Positions 1-5,683 of a DNA stretch of 5,683 bases are shown piece by piece. The stretch comes from Oscillibacter sp. (GTDB lineage Bacteria; Bacillota; Clostridia; Oscillospirales; Oscillospiraceae), in assembly GCA_003487665.1 (NCBI GenBank), contig DNFA01000062.1, positions 9,747 through 15,429 on the forward strand. The letters run 5' to 3'. Both the position numbers and the translations under genes were made by a program. The first letter of the stretch is position 1. The number at the start of each line of letters is the position of its first letter. The notes below the pieces were generated by a model. That model saw only the letters and a program-made list of their open reading frames with translations. It was not told the DNA's origin and searched no databases.

Positions 1-748
<748 letters not shown>

Positions 749-752
<4 letters not shown>

Positions 753-1045
753 GCGGCGCTGCCGCGTCCGCTTCCGGCGGCTGGACGGTGCTGCTGGTCT
801 GGCTGGCCGTCATCAACCTGCTGACCTTCATCGTCTACGGCGCGGACAAGCGCCGGGCGAGGAAGGGCAAATGGCGGGTGCCGGAAAAGACGCTGTTTCT
901 GCTGCCGCTGCTGGGCGGAAGCATCGGCGCGCTGCTGGGTATGCGGGTGTTTCACCACAAGACGAAGCACTGGTACTTCGTCTGGGGCATACCGGCCATC
1001 CTGCTGGCGCAGATCGCGCTGGCGGTATGGATATATACCAAATAA
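749..1045 (+). CDS. DUF1294 family small membrane protein
   Basis: This 98-residue protein has a hydrophobic N-terminal segment (about residues 12-31), a basic conserved stretch YGADKRRARKGKWRVPEKTL (30-49), a second hydrophobic glycine-rich segment LLPLLGGSIGALLGM (51-65), the HHKTKHWYF motif (69-77), and a third hydrophobic helix (78-96). This layout (Y-x-x-DK-x-x-A, R-x-x-E, LGG-x-x-GA, HKT-K-x-x-F) is that of DUF1294, found as small integral membrane proteins in Firmicutes and proteobacteria, with no established biochemical role known to me. The GTG start overlaps the psuG stop in a GTGA arrangement, and only a weak GAAGAAG lies upstream, so translation is probably coupled to psuG. An in-frame GTG at 788 would give a shorter protein but has no visible ribosome binding site and would cut into the first helix. 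Family assignment is firm and function unknown. Confidence 0.88.
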
Positions 1046-1060
1046 GGAGGGCATCCTGAT

Positions 1061-1579
1061 ATGGTACGCAAGGCGACAGAGGCGGACATCCCCGCCGTGA
1101 CCGCCATCTACGATGCGCTGCTGGACAGGGAGGAGCAGGGTCTGCTGTCCACCGGCTGGACGCGGGGCGTGTACCCCACGGAGCAGACGGCGCGGGACGC
1201 CCTGCGCGCCGGGACGCTGTACGTCATGGAGCGCGAGGGCCGCGTGACGGCCGCCGCCAAGATCGACCAGAGCCAGATGGAGCAGTACAGCCGGTGCCGC
1301 TGGCAGCATGACGCGCCGCCGGAGCAGGTGCTGGTGCTGCACACGCTGGTGGTAGATCCCGCCGTAAAGGGCAGAGGCTGCGGCACGGCATTCGTCCGCT
1401 TCTACGAGGAGCTGGCGCGGACGACAGGCCGCCCGTACCTGCGCATCGACACCAACGCCCGCAACACGCCCGCCCGCGCCCTGTACGCCAGGCTGGGCTA
1501 TACCGAGGCCGGCATCGTAGCGGGCACGTTCAACGGCATCCCCGGCGTGGAGCTGGTATGCCTGGAAAAGAAAGTGTAA
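1061..1579 (+). CDS. GNAT family N-acetyltransferase
   Basis: This 172-residue cytosolic acetyl-CoA-dependent acyltransferase belongs to the GNAT fold; the substrate cannot be told from sequence. It opens with the usual MVRKATEADIPAVTAIYD beta1-alpha1 segment (1-18). The acetyl-CoA binding motif A follows a beta4 strand, VLHTLVVDPAVKGRGCGTAF (90-111), with the K-G-R-G-C-G pyrophosphate loop at 103-108. Motif B is YLRIDTNARNTPARALYARLGYTEAG (126-151), where N-x-x-A-x-x-L-Y-x-x-x-G-Y/F is the typical C-terminal signature. The ATG at 1061 has AAGGAGG at 1044-1050 with a 10-nt gap. The gene starts 15 nt after the DUF1294 stop, so it belongs to the same run. GNATs of this general type include small-molecule and protein N-acetyltransferases. 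Nothing in the neighbourhood identifies the acceptor. Confidence 0.93.
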   Translation: MVRKATEADIPAVTAIYDALLDREEQGLLSTGWTRGVYPTEQTARDALRAGTLYVMEREGRVTAAAKIDQSQMEQYSRCRWQHDAPPEQVLVLHTLVVDPAVKGRGCGTAFVRFYEELARTTGRPYLRIDTNARNTPARALYARLGYTEAGIVAGTFNGIPGVELVCLEKKV

Positions 1580-1580
1580 A

Positions 1581-1588
1581 AAGGAGGT
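1581..1588 (+). promoter_or_regulatory. Ribosome binding site that fixes the thioredoxin start
   Basis: AAGGAGGT is a full anti-Shine-Dalgarno match located 7 nt before the ATG at 1596. It overlaps the alternative GTG at 1587, which rules that codon out as a start. Confidence 0.85.
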
Positions 1589-1595
1589 GCCGGAA

Positions 1596-1904
1596 ATGGC
1601 ATTGATCCATGTAAACGAGAGCGACTTCCGCGAGAAGGTACTGGAGTCCGGCGGCACGGTGCTGGTGGACTTCTGGGCCAACTGGTGCGGTCCGTGCCGG
1701 ATGCTGGGGCCCGTGCTGGAGCAGGTGGCCGCCGACCATCCGGAGATCACCGTGGCCAAGGTGGACGTGGACGAGAACATGGGATTGGCTGCGGCCTACG
1801 GCGTGGAGAGCATCCCCATGCTGCTGGTGTTCAAAAACGGCCAGCTGACGGACAAGTCCATCGGTTTTGTCTCCCAGCCGGAGATAGAAAAGCTCATCGG
1901 ATAA
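1596..1904 (+). CDS. trxA: Thioredoxin
   Basis: This is a 102-residue, standard-length cytosolic thioredoxin. It reduces protein disulfides and is itself reduced by thioredoxin reductase. The active site is WANWCGPCRM, with the redox pair C31/C34 and the buried acidic D25 in VDFWA. K55 in AKVDVDEN matches the conserved lysine of the family. The cis-proline loop is ESIPMLLVFKNG, with P74 followed by Met where IPT is more usual. The start is the ATG at 1596, because a strong AAGGAGGT (1581-1588) sits 7 nt upstream. The in-frame GTG at 1587 lies inside that ribosome binding site and would add only three residues. The gene is 16 nt behind the GNAT gene, is the last of the run, and is followed at once by a strong terminator. 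There is no signal peptide. No thioredoxin reductase is seen in the window. Confidence 0.96.
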   Translation: MALIHVNESDFREKVLESGGTVLVDFWANWCGPCRMLGPVLEQVAADHPEITVAKVDVDENMGLAAAYGVESIPMLLVFKNGQLTDKSIGFVSQPEIEKLIG

Positions 1905-1941
1905 AAAACGCCCGTAACCCTGCGGTTACGGGCGTTTTTTT
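1903..1941 (+). terminator. Rho-independent terminator after thioredoxin
   Basis: A perfect 11-bp GC-rich stem pairs CGCCCGTAACC (1909-1919) with GGTTACGGGCG (1924-1934) around a CTGC loop. A run of six A before it (1903-1908) can pair with the T run after it (1935-1940), giving up to 17 bp and making the hairpin potentially bidirectional. It overlaps the last base of the thioredoxin stop codon region and ends 2 nt before the next promoter's -35 box. It closes the psuG to trxA unit. Confidence 0.95.
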
Positions 1942-1943
1942 CC

Positions 1944-1972
1944 TTGACAGCCGCATCTTACACGGGTACAAT
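1944..1972 (+). promoter_or_regulatory. Sigma-A promoter of hom
   Basis: A perfect -35 box TTGACA (1944-1949) and a near-perfect -10 box TACAAT (1967-1972) are separated by exactly 17 bp. The transcription start is expected near 1979, giving a leader of about 34 nt. That is too short for a T-box or riboswitch, so hom is probably controlled at initiation or by allostery, if at all. Confidence 0.88.
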
Positions 1973-1998
1973 GGGCAAAAATCATCCCCGGATATTCC

Positions 1999-2006
1999 AA
2001 GGAGGT
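1999..2006 (+). promoter_or_regulatory. Ribosome binding site that fixes the hom start
   Basis: AAGGAGGT sits 6 nt before the ATG at 2013. The upstream in-frame TTG at 1944 is the -35 box itself and cannot lie on the transcript, so the protein begins MNIGLLGFG. Confidence 0.9.
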
Positions 2007-2012
2007 AGTGCT

Positions 2013-3155
2013 ATGAACATCGGTCTGTTGGGCTTCGGCGTGGTAGGCGGCGGCGTGTGGGAGCTGGCCGCGGAGCGAGACGATATCTGCGTGAAGCGGG
2101 TGCTGCTGCGCAGTCCCAAGGCGGGGCTGCCGGAGAGCGCCGTCACCTTTGACGTGAACGACATTCTCAACGACGACACCATCGACACGGTGGTGGAGGT
2201 CATGGGCGGGCTGCACCCGGCCTACGAGTACGTCACCGCTGCCATGGAGCGGGGCAAGCATGTGGTCACAGCCAACAAAGCGCTGATCGCGGCGTACTAT
2301 ACGGAGCTGACCGCGCTGGCGGCGAAGCAGGGCGTGGCGCTGCGCTGCACCGCCGCCGTGGGCGGCGGCATCCCGTGGCTGGTGAATCTGGAGCGGGTGA
2401 AGCGGCTGGATACGGTGTGCGCCGTGGGCGGCATCATGAACGGCACCACCAACTTCATCATGGACGCCATGCACAAGGCGGACGTGGACTTCCCGGCCAT
2501 CTTGAAGGAGGCGCAGGCGCTGGGCTACGCCGAGGCCGACCCCTCGGCGGACATCGACGGCGACGACATCCGGCGCAAGCTGTGCATCTCCGCCAACATC
2601 GCCTTTGACGCGGCGCTGGAGGAGAGGGCCATCCCCACCTTCGGCATCCGGACGGTGACGGCGGCGGATATCGCGGCCTTCAAGTCCCACGGCTTCGCCT
2701 GCAAGCTGCTGGCCAGAGCCGAAAGCGCCCAGGACGGCGTGTGCGCCTATGTGGAGCCGGCGCTGGTGGGCGCGGACGATCTGGAGGCGGCGGTGCCCGC
2801 CAACTTCAACCTCATCACCTACGAGGCGGAGAAGCTGGGACGCCAGAGCTTTTACGGGCAGGGCGCCGGCCGGTTCCCCACCGCCAGCAACGTGGTGCAG
2901 GACTGCCTGACGGTGCTCTCCGGCAAGCGTGGCTTCTACACGGACAAGGCCGCACCTGCGGCGCTGGTGGGCGGCGAAGCGCACCCCTACTATGTGCGCA
3001 CGGCGGCGCCCGACGACTTCCTGCGGGCACACACGGCGGAGACGTGGGAAAACGGTGCGGTGGTCACCGGCGCTGTGGACGTGTGCGAGATGCTGGCCTG
3101 GGCGAAGGCGCAGCGGGAGAAGGATCCCGCCGTGTTCATCGCGGGCATACGGTGA
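2013..3155 (+). CDS. hom: Homoserine dehydrogenase
   Basis: This 380-residue cytosolic enzyme reduces aspartate 4-semialdehyde to homoserine with NAD(P)H, the branch point to threonine and methionine. The N-terminal Rossmann domain carries GFGVVG (7-12, the GxGxxG loop), and HVVTANKALIA (83-93) holds the conserved NK pair (K89). The catalytic domain shows AVGGGIPWL (115-123), GGIMNGTTNFIM (139-150) and the signature GYAEADPSADIDGDDIRRKL (171-190). By my alignment to the yeast enzyme, E174, D180, D185 and K189 correspond to E208, D214, D219 and catalytic K223. GRFPTASNVVQD (286-297) is the family's GxxPTA motif. After it, about 80 residues remain, starting an ACT-like HPYYVR (324-329). A full regulatory ACT domain would make the protein about 430 aa, so the C-terminus looks short or diverged. 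The gene has its own promoter and terminator. No aspartokinase, thrB or thrC is in view. Confidence 0.96.
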   Translation: MNIGLLGFGVVGGGVWELAAERDDICVKRVLLRSPKAGLPESAVTFDVNDILNDDTIDTVVEVMGGLHPAYEYVTAAMERGKHVVTANKALIAAYYTELTALAAKQGVALRCTAAVGGGIPWLVNLERVKRLDTVCAVGGIMNGTTNFIMDAMHKADVDFPAILKEAQALGYAEADPSADIDGDDIRRKLCISANIAFDAALEERAIPTFGIRTVTAADIAAFKSHGFACKLLARAESAQDGVCAYVEPALVGADDLEAAVPANFNLITYEAEKLGRQSFYGQGAGRFPTASNVVQDCLTVLSGKRGFYTDKAAPAALVGGEAHPYYVRTAAPDDFLRAHTAETWENGAVVTGAVDVCEMLAWAKAQREKDPAVFIAGIR

Positions 3156-3192
3156 AAAAGCGCGGCTCTCCGTTCCGGGGAGCCGCGTTCTT
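3156..3192 (+). terminator. Probable rho-independent terminator after hom
   Basis: CGCGGCTCTCC (3161-3171) pairs with GGGGAGCCGCG (3177-3187) as an 11-bp stem with one G-U pair and a 5-nt loop, starting 5 nt after the hom stop. The downstream T tract is weak (TTCTTG), so termination may be partial. The stem is nonetheless strong and correctly placed. Confidence 0.78.
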
Positions 3193-3205
3193 GCAAAAAT
3201 CAGCC

Positions 3206-3234
3206 TTGTAAAACACTCTGCTTTGGGTTATAAT
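3206..3234 (+). promoter_or_regulatory. Sigma-A promoter of asnS
   Basis: A perfect -10 box TATAAT (3229-3234) is preceded, after 17 bp, by TTGTAA (3206-3211), which matches 4 of 6 consensus -35 bases. Transcription should start near 3241, leaving a leader of about 46 nt. That is too short for a T-box, although many Firmicute aminoacyl-tRNA synthetase genes have one. Confidence 0.85.
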
Positions 3235-3238
3235 ACTA

Positions 3239-3262
3239 TTTACTGCAAAATTTACCGCAAAA
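3239..3262 (+). repeat. Tandem 12-bp repeat at the asnS transcription start
   Basis: TTTACTGCAAAA (3239-3250) is followed directly by TTTACCGCAAAA (3251-3262), differing at one position. The pair begins 4 nt after the asnS -10 box, so it covers the predicted start and the first part of the leader. It may be a simple duplication or a paired protein or RNA contact site; nothing distinguishes these here. Confidence 0.6.
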
Positions 3263-3286
3263 ATACACAGAAAAAGGTGAAACGAT

Positions 3287-4681
<1,395 letters not shown>

Positions 4682-4682
4682 G

Positions 4683-4720
4683 AAAAACACACAAGGCGCA
4701 CCCTCCGGGGTGCGCCTTTA
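4683..4720 (+). terminator. Rho-independent terminator after asnS
   Basis: AAGGCGCACCC (4693-4703) pairs perfectly with GGGTGCGCCTT (4708-4718) around a TCCG tetraloop, 11 nt after the asnS stop. An A-rich flank lies upstream and a short CTTT end downstream. Confidence 0.88.
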
Positions 4721-4741
4721 GACTGTCGAAAAAACTGTCAT

Positions 4742-4781
4742 TTGTAGGGGACGGCGTCCCCGACGTCCCGTTGTAGGGGCG
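4742..4781. repeat. GTAGGGG-type intergenic repeat with two TTGTAGGGG copies
   Basis: TTGTAGGGG occurs at 4742-4750 and again at 4771-4779, exactly 29 bp apart, as if one 29-bp unit were followed by a truncated second one. The first unit is self-complementary: GGGGAC (4747-4752) with GTCCCC (4756-4761), or alternatively GGGACG (4748-4753) with CGTCCC (4764-4769). The second copy's GGGGCG (4776-4781) can pair with CGCCCC (4800-4805). From memory, GTAGGGG-plus-hairpin sequences are common dispersed intergenic repeats in GC-rich Clostridia. The copy number in this genome cannot be judged from one window. Confidence 0.55.
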
Positions 4782-4872
4782 TTTCTCTTTCCGTCTGACC
4801 GCCCCATACAGCGAGGAACGGCTGGAAAAAGCGCGGCAGTACGCCAAAAAGACAATGCGGCTGAAGCGCTAA
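4777..4872 (+). pseudogene. Possible 3' remnant of a GC-rich gene, unrecognised
   Basis: An open frame running into a TAA at 4870-4872 reads FRLTAPYSEERLEKARQYAKKTMRLKR. It is highly charged, helical in character, and uses GC-rich codons typical of the left part of the window, not of the AT-rich gene that follows. Upstream the frame hits a TAG inside the second GTAGGGG repeat (4774-4776), and there is no start codon with a ribosome binding site. The simplest reading is the last ~25-30 codons of a lost gene, with the repeat at the break. It could also be chance coding-like sequence. I do not recognise the family. Confidence 0.33.
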
Positions 4873-4875
4873 AAT

Positions 4876-4895
4876 GATGTGGAAATGTTCACATC
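4876..4895. promoter_or_regulatory. Inverted repeat over the -35 of the lipoprotein promoter, operator candidate
   Basis: GATGTG (4876-4881) and CACATC (4890-4895) are perfect inverted arms separated by 8 bp and straddle the proposed -35 box (4880-4885). There is no T run after it, so a terminator is unlikely. The position suits a repressor or activator site, but a 6-bp arm can arise by chance. Confidence 0.35.
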
Positions 4896-4908
4896 TGTAT
4901 GGTATAAT
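4880..4908 (+). promoter_or_regulatory. Extended -10 promoter of the lipoprotein gene
   Basis: TATAAT (4903-4908) is preceded by TGG, giving the extended -10 form TGnTATAAT (4900-4908). A weak -35, TGGAAA (4880-4885), has 4 of 6 consensus matches at 17-bp spacing. Transcription should start near 4915, leaving a leader of about 79 nt before the ATG at 4994. Confidence 0.8.
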
Positions 4909-4925
4909 TCTTTTAATACAGTTCG

Positions 4926-4976
4926 ACAATCGGAATTGTGAAGTTCAAATATCTTGATAAAAAACAATCGGAACTT
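4926..4976. repeat. Direct and inverted repeats in the lipoprotein leader
   Basis: The 10-mer ACAATCGGAA occurs at 4926-4935 and 4964-4973, 38 bp apart. The first copy is part of a small palindrome, ACAAT-CGGA-ATTGT (4926-4939). AAGTTC (4941-4946) can also pair with GAACTT (4971-4976), enclosing 24 nt. All lie between the predicted transcription start and the ribosome binding site GGAGGT (4983-4988), so they could form alternative leader structures. No known riboswitch is recognised. Confidence 0.45.
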
Positions 4977-4993
4977 AAGAACGGAGGTCAATT

Positions 4994-5485
4994 ATGAAAA
5001 AGGTGTGGTGCATTATTTTATCCATAGTAACGGTAATGAGCCTTTCAGCCTGTGGAAAGGAAGAATCAGCACTTGTAAAACAATATGGGCAAGAAATGGT
5101 AAAATATTATGGGGAAGAAAAAGTCAAAGAAATGGACATCAAGTGTAGCGATGAGGCGCAACTGCAGGTTGCGAATAACCTTGTGGAAACGGCCAAAAGC
5201 AATTTGTCTTATTGTGGGTCAAAAAACAATGTAGATACAGAAAGTTGCGGTGCGTTGAAAAAGTATTTTTATTTTGATGAAAATGTAAAAAAGGCAGAAG
5301 CTGCGATTGAACTTATTACAACGGAACAACATGATGGAAAGGGATATGTTTGGGTTAAGTATTCCGCAAACTATTATGATGCGAATAATAGCTTAGTAAT
5401 GGGTATGGGTGAAACTTATTCCCGTTGGGATATTGAAGAAAAAGATGGAACTTGGGTCGTTACTGCCATTGATGAAATGGCATAA
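4994..5485 (+). CDS. Predicted lipoprotein of unknown function
   Basis: This is a 163-residue protein with a short basic N-terminus (MKKVW), a hydrophobic core, and a lipobox LSAC ending at C20. It should be lipidated by Lgt, cleaved by signal peptidase II, and anchored outside the cytoplasmic membrane. The mature part begins with a charged helical stretch (21-70), holds three more cysteines (C51, C74, C85), and ends in an alternating beta-rich segment GYVWVKYSANYYDANNSLVMGMGETYSRWDIEEKDGTWVVTAIDEMA (117-163). That tail resembles the final strands of NTF2/SnoaL-like lipoprotein domains; this is a suggestion only. GGAGGT lies 5 nt before the ATG. Base use is markedly AT-rich: positions 5221-5280 are 17/60 G+C by my count, against 42/60 at 2041-2100 in hom. 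This implies a different origin from its left neighbours. No protein partner is evident. Confidence 0.85.
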   Translation: MKKVWCIILSIVTVMSLSACGKEESALVKQYGQEMVKYYGEEKVKEMDIKCSDEAQLQVANNLVETAKSNLSYCGSKNNVDTESCGALKKYFYFDENVKKAEAAIELITTEQHDGKGYVWVKYSANYYDANNSLVMGMGETYSRWDIEEKDGTWVVTAIDEMA

Positions 5486-5494
5486 AACGGAAAC

Positions 5495-5500
5495 TATACT
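5495..5500 (+). promoter_or_regulatory. Possible -10 box for the gene at the right edge
   Basis: TATACT matches 5 of 6 consensus -10 bases, 9 nt after the lipoprotein stop. The best -35-like hexamer, TTGATG (5469-5474), is 20 bp away, which is too far for a good promoter. If it is real, transcripts would start near 5507 and carry the leader hairpin below; otherwise the right-edge gene is read from the lipoprotein promoter. Confidence 0.25.
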
Positions 5501-5553
5501 CCTAGTTTGCCGCGCAGCCAACAGCCCCCTAACAACTGAATACCTCACCCACC

Positions 5554-5597
5554 AAGGGCAGCTATTTTCGCACAGAAAACGGCTGCTCTTTTCGTTT
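5554..5597 (+). terminator. Terminator or attenuator hairpin upstream of the right-edge gene
   Basis: AAGGGCAGC (5554-5562) pairs with GCTGCTCTT (5582-5590) with one G-U pair. After a wobble and one mismatch, the stem continues as TTTTC (5565-5569) with GAAAA (5575-5579) around a GCACA loop. It runs into TTTT (5589-5592) and then CGTTT. It could end the lipoprotein transcript. However, GCAGCC at 5514-5519 is perfectly complementary to GGCTGC at 5581-5586, so an alternative fold would break the terminator. That layout, in a leader about 30 nt before a start codon, fits transcription attenuation. Confidence 0.72.
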
Positions 5598-5625
5598 GCC
5601 TATGATCAGAAAGGAGCGACCAACT

Positions 5626-5683
5626 ATGACAAAACCGAGAGAGAAAACCCGTGAGGAGCTGCAGATAAGGTACAATAAGTTGC
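5626..5683 (+). CDS. Start of a DUF3847-like protein, 3'-truncated by window edge
   Basis: Only 19 codons are visible, MTKPREKTREELQIRYNKL. They are preceded by AAAGGAG (5610-5616) 9 nt before the ATG. The opening resembles DUF3847 family proteins as I remember them: small coiled-coil-forming proteins that begin MTKPKEKT-xEEL and sit beside MobA/MobL-type relaxase genes in mobilizable and conjugative elements of gut Firmicutes. If correct, the gene marks the beginning of a mobilization module to the right. The fragment is too short for a firm family call. That it is a real gene start is better supported, by the ribosome binding site and the leader hairpin just upstream. Confidence 0.5.
   Translation, partial: MTKPREKTREELQIRYNKL

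Noticed and set aside
1944..2012. N-terminal extension of hom from a TTG at 1944
   Set aside because: The TTG is the -35 box of the promoter. The transcript starts about 35 nt downstream, and AAGGAGGT sits correctly before the ATG at 2013.
1926..3032. Minus-strand open frame opposite hom
   Set aside because: Arginine- and histidine-rich shadow of the hom coding frame, with no recognisable domain.
3235..3286. T-box leader or riboswitch upstream of asnS
   Set aside because: The predicted leader is only about 46 nt, with no specifier stem and no conserved T-box sequence. The hairpin before it belongs to the hom terminator.
5507..5539. Ten-codon TTG-started leader peptide in the right-hand leader
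   Set aside because: It has no Shine-Dalgarno sequence and a weak start codon. Kept out of the feature list, although a leader peptide would fit an attenuation model.
5409..5654. 81-codon + strand open frame overlapping the lipoprotein end and the right-edge gene
   Set aside because: It starts inside the lipoprotein gene in another frame, runs through the hairpin and overlaps the better-supported start at 5626. It has no ribosome binding site.

Overview
The window looks like chromosomal DNA from a GC-rich member of the Clostridia, probably an Oscillospiraceae-type gut Firmicute. This is inferred from strong AAGGAGG ribosome binding sites, compact sigma-A promoters, short rho-independent terminators, GC-rich housekeeping genes, and an abrupt AT-rich accessory block at the right end. 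All supported genes lie on the + strand.

Left part (1-1941). This is the tail of a four-gene run closed by a very strong terminator: the 3' part of psuG (pseudouridine-5'-phosphate glycosidase), a small DUF1294 membrane protein that overlaps it by 4 nt, a GNAT acetyltransferase, and a thioredoxin. The gaps are -4, 15 and 16 nt, so co-transcription is likely. The functions do not form one obvious pathway.

Middle part (1942-4718). Two single-gene housekeeping units follow, each with its own readable promoter and hairpin terminator. hom (homoserine dehydrogenase) makes homoserine for threonine and methionine. asnS (asparaginyl-tRNA synthetase) charges tRNA-Asn. Both leaders are short, about 34 and 46 nt from the predicted transcription start, leaving no room for a T-box or riboswitch.

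Right part (4719-5683). The character changes here. There is a GTAGGGG-type repeat joined to what looks like the 3' remnant of a GC-rich gene (stop at 4872). Next comes an AT-rich lipoprotein gene with an extended -10 promoter, an inverted repeat over its -35, and a repeat-rich leader. After it lies a 140-nt leader with an attenuator-like hairpin and the first 19 codons of a gene whose start resembles DUF3847 proteins of mobilizable elements. This part reads as an insertion-prone accessory region, perhaps the left edge of an integrated mobile element.

No RNA gene, CRISPR array or complete insertion sequence was seen. The items most worth a second look are the possible mobile-element edge with its attenuator, the unrecognised lipoprotein and its upstream repeats, and the repeat/gene-remnant junction. 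The rest is ordinary housekeeping sequence.
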